Part shown: piece after piece, positions 1 through 12,296 of the stretch
How the letters are laid out: the number at the start of each line of letters is the position of its first letter
How positions within the stretch are numbered: position 1 is the first letter of the stretch
DNA from: Epiperipatus broadwayi
Lineage: Eukaryota > Onychophora > Udeonychophora > Euonychophora > Peripatidae
Reading direction: 5' to 3'
NCBI GenBank assembly: GCA_028023455.1
Contig: JAQFVV010012394.1
Span: 27,733,010 to 27,797,009, forward strand
DNA: 64,000 nt
Program-made: the position numbers and the translations under genes
Notes under the pieces: model-generated
The model's database searches: none
Told to the model about the DNA's origin: nothing
What the model saw: only the letters and a program-made list of their open reading frames with translations

Positions 1-332
1 GGTTCTTACTAAAATCTTATCTCAGATTCTTATTGAATTTAAATCTACACAATGAGTCCTTACTTTATTTATATCTCAGGATTTATGTTATACAGTACTT
101 GGTACAATAAAAAAATAATTATTGCATTAAACACTCAAATATAATATGTGATAACCATTTAATTTTTTATGCATTAAATATTTTATCTTTTTCTTATGAT
201 GCTATAATATTATGTCTTATTGTTCAAACGGAATAAAAAGTGCAAATATAAAATATCTAAATCCTTCTTTTATGGATATTCATTTTATACAACCTATATA
301 TATATATCCAAAGCACATTCTCTTCTTTTTTT

Positions 333-422
333 CTCATGTGTCATAGCATCAGCCGGGAAGCGAACCCGCTAACCCGGGACAACTGCTTGTAAAGCAGCTG
401 TCGCTGACCTCTTGACCACCAA
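333..422 (-). mobile_element. tRNA-derived SINE, copy 1
   Basis: Read on the minus strand, this shows a tRNA-like head with an A-box-like stretch (GGTCAAGAGGTCAGC), an anticodon-type stem-loop GCTGC-TTTACAA-GCAGT, a T-arm-like region containing GGGTTCGCTTCCC, then a short trailer (TATGACACATGAG) and an A-rich tail. The same layout recurs at 17479 and 33751. Compared with the 17.5-kb copy, the T-arm carries an internal insertion of about 8 nt shared with the 33.75-kb copy, so two subfamilies exist. This is a retroposed element, not a functional tRNA gene: the acceptor stem is mismatched and the copy is divergent. Confidence 0.7.
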
Positions 423-1360
423 TTCTTTATATGAACTATTATAAAATAAATAACACTCCAACCTTTTTACTATACTCTTTTATAGTCTTTATCAAAGAAC
501 AACAAAAAAATACAAAACACCATAATATCTCTTAGCTTAAAACTCTTCTAACTAACAATCTTAACTTTTCATTATATTCGTTTCTTAAATACTTTTCTTA
601 AAATAATCCCCTACAATTGTTTAATTAAATCAACCTATTATCCTCGGGTTTTTTTTCAATTAGCATTCTATTTATTACAGGTTGCCTTTATAATTCTTTC
701 ACAATACGATCTAATACATTCTAAAGGTTCTATTTTAATTAAAATCTTTGTTTAAATTTACTCATATGACCATAAACTGCAGAATTTTTATCATTTAAAT
801 GCTGCTGTTTTAATCTTATTGCCAATTATTCTTTGTAAGTCCAATATATAACAGTTCTTTATTATCTTTAAAAACAATCTAAACATTTTATGATATAAAC
901 TGAATTCATAACTTCTAAATTATTACAATCATTATCATTATTAATTAACAATTTAAACATTTTTTTCTTTTTATAAACAGGACAAATAATATTATATATA
1001 TATTTTTATTAATCATATTAAATAATTTCCTAATTTTAACAAACCTTTTGAAACCTATAGGTACTTCTTATTACATTATCTTCACATATGAACTTGTATC
1101 AAGTAATGAAAAGTAAACTAATGCAACAAGTATAAAAGATACTTGTATGATAAATAAACATATTTCTTTTGAAATTAATGTAGGTGTTAAATAAATAATA
1201 AATAAATAGATAAAACAAAAGCAATGTGACTTTTGAAATGTACTCTCATATACTATAATATTTAATAAAACTATTAAAGTAATCAATAAAGCAAGTCATA
1301 TATAGCGTGGCATTGATTTTATAAGCTTATATTTACAAATATGTAATATAGAGAGCGTAC

Positions 1361-1426
1361 CAATAGCTCAGATATTCTTGACTTCGTTTAACGAGAAGCC
1401 ACAGTACATCACATCACATCACATCT
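1361..1426 (-). repeat. F7 dispersed repeat with GATGT-type tail, copy 1
   Basis: On the minus strand the segment reads (GATGT)n, then CACTGTGGCTTCTC, then GAAGTCAAGAATATCTGAGC. The same order is found at 41450-41560 (same strand) and 63860-63990 (opposite strand). Immediately upstream, at about 1296-1360, is sequence matching the outer part of F1 (GCTTATATTTACAAATATG), so F1 and F7 may share ends or be nested. No coding capacity is seen. The repeat class is unknown. Confidence 0.55.
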
Positions 1427-4400
1427 TAATTCATAAGTGCGGTAAGAGAAAACATTTAAAATCTCAATCCAGAACGTGATAATGACAATGAAAACGTAAA
1501 CGTATTTAAGGAATAATAAGATATTTATTTACAAGATAATAACAATTTAATATAATAAGATATTTATAAAAAGCAATAACTTTAATATGACAAGTTATAC
1601 TGACATAAATGTTTATTTAATTTAAGATAAAATATATCCCTTCTAAATAATCTCTGTAAAATTATAATTATGGCATTTACATTATTTAAGAAGTTCTCAC
1701 ACTTTAATGTAATACTATCCATCTAACTATTACGTATACAGAATAGAATGTCACATATATAAATGTATATACGCAGGCGACTGAAATGATATTAAAAACT
1801 GCAACACCCGCGATGTTTAAAAATCAATGTAGCCACATAATTATATTGATATTGCCAAGATAACAGGATATAAGGCAAGAATAATTATGTTTGAATTTAT
1901 TGATGCATGTGAGGAATGAAGTAAAGGAGCTCAATACTAACAATAAAATCATATCTTTAAAATAAAATTGTAGGAGAGTAGCAAAAATAATTACATAGGT
2001 GAGCATGCCTTTAATTGTTCTCATATAATAACGTACATACTACTGATATAGAGCTAAAGGCAAATGGATGCTGAGAAATAAATAAATGAGCACCTGATAT
2101 CTTGACCTGACAGGGCCAACACAAGTAAGCCATGCTCTCTTTTTCTCTTGGAGAGGTTTGACATCTACAACATTAATGGAAACCATCCACATAAAAATGC
2201 TGAAATTGATATTGTCTCCAAGCTGCATATCAATTAATAAATGAACTAGGTATAAATTTGATAATAATATACAAATAACGAGCAAACATACCCATAAGCA
2301 CAACAACACATATATTAAAATGGTCGTGGTTTGCAGACCGTTAAAATATATGCAAACAAATTGTGAAGCAATATCTAATATTAAAAAATTTAATAGTTAT
2401 CCAAACTCATACATTGACATCCAAACATTCTATTCACACACATATCAAATATAAAACCCTGGTTTTACCCTATGCACAGTAGTACATTTATATTATACTG
2501 GAATAAAATTTCAAAAACCCTTAATAATTTTTTAATTGAAAAATAAATCTTTTACCTGGATATTTCCATACCAAATCCTTTTTGGGTAGGTTACATATAA
2601 TAATAATAAGATATATATAACTCATATAACTATAATAATGATACAATATTAAGCATAAATCAATTTCATAACAATAAAAATACATTACTGCTTGTTTACC
2701 CAATTAACTAAGTTGAGTATTGTAAGTTCTTTCACTTATTTAAAATGAAATTAACCCTCTTTAATTGAGGAGTCCTGTTATTGCATAGAATAAAACATAG
2801 CATAGTTTTTAATTAATGTAGATGAAATAAATATGCAAATCAACATTTCATAACAAGAATTTCTTGACAATATTGTCCACAACTGAAATATAAATTTAGA
2901 AGAGTCATGAGCAAGTATAGTAAGGTTAGCAATAAATAAGTAACAAACAATTCAATCCTAAAGTTGAAATGTAGACTTTGGTAATATTAAATTATAAAGC
3001 AAATTTCAATTATTTCTTTCCCTTTTGGTAGAGCAATAAAATATACTTTTAATAAATAAACTGATAAATTATGAATTTATGAATTACAATAATGCTAAGA
3101 TATGTCTTATTTGCATTGGAGATAATGCAGAGATATATCTTTTTTCAAAAAAAAAACAACAACATCACATCATAATTAATAAGACAATTTAAAATTAGTA
3201 TTTTATTTCAACATTTAAATTTGCAACAGCTTCAAAAGAACTCATCACATTCCTTTTGCTTATTAAAGATATAATAATTTTCAATATAGTTTTTGTTAAT
3301 AATAACAATAAGTGTACTTTAGTTATTGAATTGTATGCATAAATTATTTTTTTCTAAAACATGATATTTAGAAAAATATAAAAAGTAACATTGTTAATAA
3401 TGATAATTAACATATCTGTAAGTAATTGAATCTTTAAATGATGACATATTAATAAAATGGTTTTATAAAAGTTCAAAAAATTAACTAAAAATCTGTAAAA
3501 ATAATAAATTAGTGTACATGTAACTTTTTTCTTAGTGGTTTCCAGTAGAATTTCATATTCAGAACACTCCATAATTTATTTTATAATAACATAGCTGTTG
3601 CATTTTTCAGTGATATATAATTTAGGGATGATTTATTGGCATAATAAATTTGCTTGAACAACTCTTGGAGGTTTATACTCCAATATTATTTAACTAATAA
3701 AATAAAAAAGTATAAATAAGCTGAACAAATAATTTGAAAAACTGATTTAAAAAAAATCAATTGCAATAGTAATTCTATTTTTTTTTTTCTTTTAAACCTG
3801 TATGTTCATGTTTTTTTTGTTACTGCAAAGTCTGTTACATGATTTGACTTAATCAATTGGAGATGAGTACTGGGGTGAGATTTTTGAAAATGATTCACAT
3901 TTTAACATCTTATTCATAGACTCGAACTTAAACTTATGCTAATTAAGACACCAAGAATATATTTAAGACATGATATCCAGATTGTTAATTAATATATAAT
4001 GAACTTTGTTAATTTTCTTTACTTATCAAATAAACTATTTATTTAATTTTAAGAAAAAATTGTTTAATTACTCAAATCAAATATATTTTATTTAAATAAA
4101 CATTACTTTTTATTTTAAGAGTTTTTTAAGATTATCATTAAATGATTTAATATACCTTTTATAAAATATATTATTTTTAAAGACAAGTAATACTTTTAAA
4201 TAATCTCTTTTTAAACTTTTCAATCTTTCAACACACTGCACACATGTATATTAGGAAATATTTAAGAAAACCATGAAATTTATTGTAGGTTAACAATTAC
4301 TCTTTTAAAAAACAACTAAAACTAAATTTACTTACAAAACTCGTTTAAAATAAATCTACTTCAAACTGGCTTTCCTTTAGTTTAACAAATAAAATTTTAA

Positions 4401-4793
4401 TTTCAAGTAGATATTACATTAACTAATACTTTATTAACTACCATTTTAAATGCATTTTAATACAAATTAAGTAATATTTTGATAAATAGCAAAATAGAAA
4501 CTATCCACTGCAACTAATTCAAAACACATGACAGCTTAAGCTAACTCTTATCCAAGTTTAAACTATCAAATTCGAGTTTAAATCAGTTATTTGATATTCT
4601 TCCAACAATTATTATTCAACCATGTTTAAGAAAATGTTTTATTATTAAATTAGAGTGCCTAGTTAAGATTTTACATAAAATAATGAAGTTTAATCATTAC
4701 AGGATTATATTTATCCCATACAAGATTATAATATATATATATATAATATTCAATATAAGTATACTGTCTATACTAAACTTAATGTAATTAGAA

Positions 4794-5195
4794 AAGGACT
4801 TGAACTCAGACATTCAAGCTCTTTACAGCTATGCACCAATGTTATACAACTGGTTCACATGACCACATATATGTGAAAAAGATAAATGATCTCCAACATG
4901 AACCAATGAGGACTTGGAGTGTTTCATCATCGGATTTTTAATGATATTAATGGCTGAAGAGTTAGAGTGTGGAGAAGATTGAAACTTGTCCATTAAAGTT
5001 TGAAGATTTGCTATCTTAATAGAAACTGAGCACTGATTGCACATATGTGTGGGAAAGTGATGATCTGGACCAACTGATGAGTGCTGATTCAGCATGAAAT
5101 ATGTATGCTGGCGATTATTTATCCTTTTTGCATATCAGTTGTATAACATTGGGTGTATAGTTGTAAAGAGCCTGAAAATCTGAGTTTAAATCCCT
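4794..5195. repeat. F5 foldback repeat, complete-looking copy
   Basis: Two arms of about 100 bp are inverted copies of each other. The left arm contains AACTCAG, then GCTCTTTACA, then CAATGTTATACAACTG. The right arm contains the reverse complement, ending CTGAGTTTAAATCCC. They flank a centre of about 200 bp. Related centres occur at 27920-28165 and 54241-54560, and a short piece at about 39585-39660. The centre holds an 88-codon minus-strand frame (4829-5095) rich in Ser, His and Asn. I do not recognise it, and it is probably fortuitous because homologous copies break it. The architecture suggests a non-autonomous DNA transposon or foldback element, but no target-site duplication was verified. 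Confidence 0.6.
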
Positions 5196-7527
5196 TATAT
5201 ATATGTATGTGTGTGTGTGTGGATGGGTATAATACCAAACATAAAAATATAAATAATAAAATAAAACTCTGGAACGAATTGTAGAATTTTTTAACATGCC
5301 AACATATAAATAAATAAATGGTAATTTCTATATTCCGTTACATATAATATTCATATATTCAACTGTCAGAAGCAATAATTCCCCGTTTCAGATCAAACCT
5401 CTTCAGTACTATCAACTTACCAATTACTTTAAAAAGTTTTTCTACCTGTTTATCCAGATTTCGCACTTAAAGAAATCTTCAATCAATTTCTCAATTTCTT
5501 TCCACAAGTATATACTTGTTTGCTAAATAATTTAATTCATTAATATATTTTATTTGATTTCCTCCTCTAATCTGGCATCATTTAAAACATTCCATCCAGT
5601 CCATTTCTGACAATAATATAGTCCAAACTGAGTTAAAACTATATCTTCCTAATGAAGCAAAGAAAGAAAATCCATATATATTCATATATGAATAAATCTA
5701 AAGTGTTAAACAAATATCTCAAATTAAACAATATAACAAGAAAAGAGCAGGTCTGCACTTTAATGACATCTGGTGCAAGCTTGAGCAATCAGTGATTAAC
5801 AGATGTACATATAATTCCTATTCTTTATACTTAAATCCTCATTCTCAGGCTGTTTTTCTGCTCTTACCTTTTATCAGTGAAGCTTGATAAGCAAAATGGA
5901 ATTAAAGTTGTCTACTTGATGCATGTCTGCCTCTCTTCCACTTTAAAACTCCAACCCTTATTGATAAAGGCAAAAATCAGTAACTAATCAAAAAATGGAT
6001 ATTCAAATACTAAGGATAAGGATTTTTTTATGCAGCTAGTAATTAATAACTACTCAAACACCCACTAATTGGCGCTAGATTGGAGAGCTGTTTTTTATAT
6101 TATCTAGAATATTGATTATAAATTTAGTAATGGGATTTTATTTTTACAATTAACCCATCATGCATGGCTTTTCATATTGATTTGAAGAAATTATATGTCA
6201 TATAGCAAATCTTTTAAATGATTGTCGTAAATTTGTGCTAAAAAATAATGAAATTTGGTATTGGCTTGAATAAATAGTCTAATAGTTAATACATTAAACA
6301 ATCTCACACATTCTTTTAAACTTATATGAATAAAGATACAATAAAAGACAAATGATTACCGAGATAAACGTGAATAACTCCTTGTGATTGCGTACGTTTA
6401 ATTAAAAAAATCATATATATTAATCTATAACAGAAGTTTAAAGATTATATTTGGGTAGGGACAATGACTAGTTTAGAAATTGATCAATGATAATCATTAT
6501 TGAATTTATCTGGAGTGGATGATGTCAAAATTGTGGGTGAAATAAGTTTGACACTTGTAAATCGAAATATAACATTCTAATAATTAACAATGAAATCAAA
6601 CTACTCTGGTTAATAGACATTGTGGTCATGCAAGTGGATATCCATATTCACTAATTTAAAAACGGAATTAAATCGTCCACAAAATATGCAGAGCAACAAT
6701 AAATATTGTTAGATATCTTATTAATTATTTCATAATTATTTAAAGCAAAAAAAAAAAAACAAATTGAACAATTAATGTGTAAATAAATTCAAAGTTTGGT
6801 TGGTGTAAATATTTTCAAATAATTTTAATTTTAAAATTTTCTAAGAGGGTTTCCATTACTTTTATACTACATGCATGACCGATATTTAACTGAAATTTCA
6901 ATTACGATTGAAATGGTTGCTAATGGAGGTTGATTGAGGGCATGGTTTGAATTGTAGTTTCTATTACCCCTTTCATTCATACATGGTATCAAAATTACCA
7001 GGATTAAATATATAATCTATGCCATTTTCATGAATTAGAAAACCTGAGTTCGAATTGGGACTGTTTTTTTTTGGATAATTATATTGAGAGATCTGCTGTG
7101 TAGATCTTGGGTTTAAATTTTCACTGGACCCATTGTTATAATGTATTGAGCGGTAACTGCACTTGAAGAAATGTATGATATTAGATTTGCATAAAATTAT
7201 TTTCATATTTTGAATTATTAATGAGCCTATTTGAATTAAATTACCGATAACTCAGACATAGCAATTGTAAGTTGGATTGATTATGAAATGTCTTATTTTA
7301 GAAATAAATAAACATAATCATCTGTGTGTTCTTAGAATTGGTCAGCCAATTCTCAATCTTAGGTCAGTCCTATTTTCACTTAATGTAGCGGTCTCTTTAT
7401 TATGCTCCAATATTATTGCTATTCAGTATGAAATTAGCTGTGCATGGAATAGTGGAATAATAAAAAATCAAGTCAGATGTCACATAATCTAATTTTAATA
7501 AAGCTCATATTTACAAATGTTATATAT

Positions 7528-7693
7528 AGAGCTAGCAAAATAAGCTCTTAACAAGCCCTGAGAATATCCTCAACCCCAGACAGGTTTCTGCTTCTGGCGT
7601 ATTCAAGCACCTCACTGATGACACCAGAAGCAGAAACCGGTCTGGAGTTGAGAATATTCTCAAAGCTTGTTAAGAGCTTATTTTGAAAGCTCT
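7528..7693. repeat. F1 palindromic element, copy 1
   Basis: This is a near-perfect inverted repeat. The left arm begins AGAGCTAGCAAAATAAGCTC and runs through TTAACAAGC and CCAGACAGGTTTCTGCTTCTGG. The right arm returns CCAGAAGCAGAAACCGGTCTGG through GCTTGTTAAGAGCTTATTTT to AGCTCT. Only a short centre (around CACTGATG) separates the arms. The flank to the left (from about 7467, AAATCAAGTCAGATGTCACA and AAAGCTCATATTTACAAATG) recurs beside the 60.2-kb copy and, inverted, beside the 12.1-kb copy, so it belongs to the repeat. Single-stranded copies would form a stem of about 65-70 bp. Confidence 0.75.
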
Positions 7694-7909
7694 ATAGATA
7701 TCATGGAATAGTGGATTATGGAACTCAAATTCCATAAATTGTGGCTCTAATTCTATTCCGGTTGTCAGGCTTCTTTTTAAACTCTTAAGCAATAAACCAT
7801 TTGATTATTATTAATAAAAATATCTCAGATCCATGCTAACATCATAGTTACTGAATACTGTATATATAATAACTTTACATCACAATATCTCAACGTGAAA
7901 TTTAAAAAA

Positions 7910-8040
7910 GGGCTTATGGCTTCATTGCTCTGGAGTTTATAAGAAGTTTGGGCACCAGATCTATGAACACCAGAATCAATTCTGGGACATCACAATCCTA
8001 AGTTGGATGTTTTACTAACCGCACAAAATCATGCAGGGTG
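7910..8040 (-). mobile_element. S2 tRNA-like short retroposon, copy 1
   Basis: The reverse complement reads through AACATCCAACTTAGGATTGT, then GTCCCAGAATTGATTCTGG (a T-arm-like hairpin), then CCCAAACTTCTTATAAACTC and CAGAGCAATGAAGCC. The same string of blocks occurs at 17275-17385, 17390-17615, 37200-37315 and 42305-42420, with the terminal motif GAACTCCTGAGCAATAAA strongly conserved. This looks like a degenerate tRNA-derived SINE family distinct from the 333/17479/33751 family. Weaker relatives are at about 7695-7790, 58440-58510 and 58790-58890. Confidence 0.55.
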
Positions 8041-8329
8041 CATGCGATATATAACCATTCCAAAAAAAATGGTGAAGTTTTATTAAAGTAAAAAATATAT
8101 ATCATGTACAAATAATATACAATAGTAATTAATAAAGGTAAAAATTTAGTTAAGAAAATAAGTTAAATGAATTAAACAAAAAATTTAAAGAAGTTGCATA
8201 TATATATAAATACAATTTGTATACCTTACTTCAAACACTTTATAGCAAATTTTTTTTATTATAACTACATACACACAAATTGGCATTTCAACTACCCAGC
8301 ACTCTTCCCCAGAGTTAATACTTTTCAGT

Positions 8330-8480
8330 TTCTATTAGTTCTGAAGAAGACTGCAGAACAGTTGAAATAACTGTGTTTATATAGATATAATAAAAACTGT
8401 TTGCTAAAAGTGTATGAAATAAGGTGTGCAAATTGTATTTATATACAATATTACAGCAAAATAAGGAAGTAATCGATTTA
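8330..8480 (+). repeat. F6-type repeat, degenerate
   Basis: This contains the F6 core TTCTGAAGAAGACTGCAGAA followed by CAGTTGAAAT and, after an insertion, TTTGCTAAAAGTGT. A second short relative (CTGAAGAAGGCTGCTGAGCA, GTCAAAACTG) lies at about 9215-9300 and a third at 51318-51420. The fullest copy is at 60731-61015. Function and class are unknown. Confidence 0.45.
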
Positions 8481-10800
8481 GTGGTATTTCTTGCATATAT
8501 ATATACACACATGTATGGATAACTTTGATAATAAAATAAAAGTTTAAACAGAATAAATTATAAAATTTTGATAATTTAGTAATATTTGAAAATTTAATAA
8601 TACTGTATTTACAATTATTGAATAAAAAATAAAATATAAAAACAGATAAGATAAATTGTTATTGTAAAGTACATAGTTATGCAATAGGATTTTGATAACT
8701 TTTACAATCAAATTTATTATTTATTATTTGTATTATTTTCAAATATAGTTGTCCATCCTTTCACTCTCATTCCAAAACTAAATAGAAATATATTGTGACA
8801 CATCCTCAAAAACCTACATTTAGCTGAGCATTTAAAACAATAATACTGTATTATCATGATGATGTTTCCAGACAGAAGTACCTAAAGTCATTCTTTTAGC
8901 AATAAAAGTGATGCTTTGAGATACATATCCTATAAAAATGCTTTTGGATGCAATCGTTTTAATTTACCCTCTGAGTATTATTTTGATATAAGATGAGCAT
9001 AAAACTTACTAGTGTTTTTATCATCATCATCACCAACAATGTGATCCAATATAGCCAAAGAGGGTTTAGTCATAAATATGGATTGAGTTGTGTGAGTCAT
9101 GCCTAAATATGTGATGACAGCGAATGTCCCAGAGTCACCATTATCATAAATGTAGTTTGGCATAGTAATTTAGATAAATTATATTGTATATAGAATGCAT
9201 ACATATTTATATATTACAGTTCTGAAGAAGGCTGCTGAGCAGTCAAAACTGTAAGGTTTTATTATTTGAATAAATCATTGCATTGTAAAGATGTATAAAG
9301 ATAAGAGTGGTTATTTAATTGATATATAACTTTTACCATTGAAACATAAAATAGTAGACTTTTTTCTATTGTGATTTATCTGGATAATTAGGTATTAGTT
9401 ATTTCCCACTTAAGGATGTTTCTAACTTGCCAAATTTCTGTGCACAATGCTGTCATATTTATTTCAGAGACTTTAGATATACACTCATAAAAACTACAGT
9501 TGAATTATGACTCTAAAGACTATTCATCCCATGGGAAACTCTGTAATTTTTCAATTAATGAATTACGATAGATAACAAACTAATTATTATATTGATTTCT
9601 TTTTAAACATCTTAACTCTTAATAAAGGATCATAGAGGAACCTCAGGAGATTCCAAGCAGGAGATAGATTTGATGGTGTCTTTACTAAGTCTTTCAATTC
9701 TATCAATAAAAAAATAAATAATTGAATGGTTACCTGAAAGTTTACAATAAGTTTGAGTGCTGGAAATACCAGTACTGGAATAAATTCTAGATGTTTATAG
9801 CCAGAATCAGATATTATATCACTATGCTAAACTACATGGGAAAATTGTGCCAATATAGCCATAGATCTGACAATCATTAATTATAGCTCTTGGTTTATGT
9901 TTGTCCACTATACATTGGGTAGAGGATGTTAAATTTCATTTACAAAACAGAAGAGACAATAACAATGGTGTGTGCTGAATCTGTTGGTGAGACTGGAATA
10001 ATGTGTAGAAGATCAATTCCAGATGGTTTTATTGCTGGATCTGGAAAAAGAAATTTGTTTGAAACTTCATAAGAGGCTTTTTAATCCCATAATTTTTCAG
10101 TTTTAGATTCTTAGTCAAATATTCAGAAAGAATCTTGTTTAAAGTGAATTTCTAGCTGGAGAAGCCATATTGGCAAGTTTGTTTTATTCAAGTTATACAT
10201 ATTCTATGAGAGAGTTTCCTTTCTGATACCTGGTAAAGTAAGTGAGGGAACCAAACTCTTTATCAGGCCTTTCTGTAAAATTTTGTATTAATTATGATTA
10301 TTATTTAACGTCTCTTGAATTTTCTTTATCAGAGAGATTTTTGACAAGTAATACTTTTAAAAGATCCTTTTTCCAATTGGAACCATATGCTGAGATTAGG
10401 TCAATAAAGACCATGCAGTTTTAATATTATTTTGAAACCCTTTTATAACGTAAGTTGTTAAAGGTAAAATATATTCACACATGTCTTCTTGATCTAAATC
10501 CAGTTGTTCTATAGATAGATGACTCAACTATTGGTAATATTTTTAATATAATTATTTTCAAATAGCATGTAGAAAACTCTTACTAATAATATAGGTAATA
10601 ATTGATTAATTAAATTTTGAAATCCCTATTGTTTTGCTTTTATGCCAAAGTTTTGAAATAGTTTCTATATGAATAATGTTAGACCATAGCTCCTAAACTT
10701 TTTAAAAACTATAGAACATTTTATTTGATTTTGTTTCTTTTATGGTTTAAGATAATCGAGGAGAAAATCAAGATCACCAATATCTATCAGTTTCCACAAA

Positions 10801-10980
10801 TGCTAAACTCTCCTTACAGTGGTGCCACAGAGTAATCAATGGATGCAATAAGTTTTAACCTTCTTGCATCCACTGATTACTCTGGCTTGTAGTGAGTGGC
10901 ACTACTGCATGGAGAATTTAACTTCTGTGTAAACAACTCATGTAATCAATAAGAATGGAAATCATGTGATGTTTAGTGGT
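10801..10980. repeat. F2 foldback element, miniature copy
   Basis: The two arms almost meet. The left arm has AAACTCTCCTTACAGTGGTG, then AGTAATCAATGGATGCA. The right arm has TGCATCCACTGATTACTCTG, then GTGGCACTACTGCATGGAGA. The right arm continues through a segment matching the outer end of full F2 copies and finishes with CATGTGATGTTTAGTGGT. All of the central F2 unit found at 20.2 and 29.1 kb is missing. The right end runs directly into the G/T-rich minisatellite. Confidence 0.7.
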
Positions 10981-11186
10981 GTCATGTGATGTTTAGTGGT
11001 GATTAAGGGATGTTTGGGGGGGTTTAGTGGTTGTTTGTGGTGGTTATGGTGTGGTTTGTGGTGGGTTTGTGTGGTTTTGTGGTGGTGATGTGGTGTTTTT
11101 GGGGGTGATATTGTGGTTTTTGGGGGTGATTTGTGGTTTTTGGGGGTGTTTGGTGATGTTGGGGGGGTGTGATGTTTAGTGGTGAT
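10963..11186 (+). repeat. G/T-rich minisatellite seeded by an F2 end
   Basis: Two nearly identical 20-bp units (CATGTGATGTTTAGTGGT plus 2 nt, at 10963 and 10983) are followed by about 170 bp of degenerating GTGGTTT, GGGGGTGAT and GTGGTTTTT units. The array ends with another GATGTTTAGTGGTGAT at 11171. The plus strand is almost devoid of C and contains G-runs up to 7, so G-quadruplex potential is plausible. The similarity of the first and last units to the F2 terminus suggests origin by tandem amplification. Read or assembly error in a low-complexity tract is an alternative. Confidence 0.7.
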
Positions 11187-11199
11187 CTACCAGTTTTAT

Positions 11200-11880
11200 C
11201 AGATGGATATTAGAGCTATACGACACCAGAAAAGCTTCAAATTCTGCTCTAATGATGTTTTCTTTATTCTATTAACCTTAGTTTTAGAGGACTAATATAT
11301 AAAATTAGAAATCTTCTTAGTTACCAGGTTTATATAAAAGTCATCAAGTCTTTCGACTAGATCTGTAAAATTTTATTAGACTCTCCATTTTTATTTTCTG
11401 GCATCATCCAGTGATTTAATAAGAATAACAGAAATTTCTGAAAAATTGGAAAACAAATATTTATATTAAAGATCATTGCTGGTTTTGTTTCAACCTTCAG
11501 TAAATTGTGGTGGATATTTCAAATGGCCCTTGGATATGGTTAGTATGGCTGTGTTTAGAAATTTGTTAAACTTATCATAGAAATAAGGAATTGGAAAGAT
11601 TCTATTAATATTCCATTCATGTTATTCAATATACTGATTCCAGTCAGCTTTCTTTAATTCCATATTGGAATAGGATAACTTTCAACTATAGAAATGTGAA
11701 ATTCCAGTTTTATGATATTCATGAGGGAGAATACCCAATATTAGTAAATAAGATAGTAATAGTGAATCATTTTGATTATAATAAAACACAAATTGGAAGT
11801 ATATCTCTGTTTTAACTGGTTGAATGGAATATTCTTCTTTGATTGGAATTATAATGTTGTTTAAATCCATTTTTTTCTAA
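11200..11880 (-). pseudogene. Degenerate non-LTR retrotransposon fragment (endonuclease/RT linker)
   Basis: The conceptual minus-strand translation from about 11870 downward contains several stops. It includes a segment reading LPHEYHKTGISHF, a stop, KLSYSNMELKKADWNQY, which resembles the region after the APE-type endonuclease of jockey-like LINEs, where a K-ADW motif is common. Further down come FNKFLNTAILTISKG and a basic stretch typical of the linker before reverse transcriptase. No catalytic RT motif could be found beyond the F2 and minisatellite block at 10.8-11.2 kb. The assignment rests on motif memory only. An unrelated AT-rich pseudo-frame is possible. Confidence 0.35.
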
Positions 11881-12136
11881 AAGTTGATAATATGATTGAT
11901 TGCCATTTTCATATTGCCAAAGACTATTATCTTTTGAATTGAAATCTTGTTATAAACCAATATTTACAGTGCCTCTATAATCATCTTTAAAATATTCTAT
12001 TCATCACCCAGTTAATGGCTTGTGTGATCAACCAAATGTCAATATATTCATAAGCAAAATCATACCTGGATGAATCTACAAAGTATATTATTTATACCTA
12101 TAACCCATGAAAATTGCATATCACTATAATGAGTGT

Positions 12137-12296
12137 GCCAATAGCTCTTAACAAGCTTTTCAAAATATCTCTATTCTCAGACTGGTTTCTAGCTCTGGAT
12201 TTCATCAGTGAAGGACTAGGATATTTACATAGTGCTTCACTGATGAAAGCCAGAGCTAGAAACCAGTCTGAGAATAAGGGTATTTTTAAAAGCTAT
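12137..12296. repeat. F1 palindromic element, copy 2
   Basis: The left arm AATAGCTCTTAACAAGCTTT, followed by CTCAGACTGGTTTCTAGCTC and TTCATCAGTGAAG, is mirrored by CTTCACTGATGAAAGC, CAGAGCTAGAAACCAGTCTG and AAAAGCTATT. The F1 outer flank follows on the right in inverted orientation (ACATTTGTAATATAAGCTTA). The arm core CTAGAAACCAGTCTG resembles the F2 arm core CTAGAAACTAGTCTG, so F1 and F2 are probably related. It lies about 650 bp upstream of the first visible exon. Confidence 0.7.

Noticed and set aside
4829-5095. An 88-codon Ser/His-rich protein gene on the minus strand
   Set aside because: It lies in the centre of the F5 repeat, and the homologous copies at 27.9 and 54.3 kb interrupt the frame.
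10963-11186. CRISPR-like or telomeric array
   Set aside because: Units degenerate without regular spacers. The G/T composition is not a canonical telomere repeat. The context is eukaryotic and intronic.
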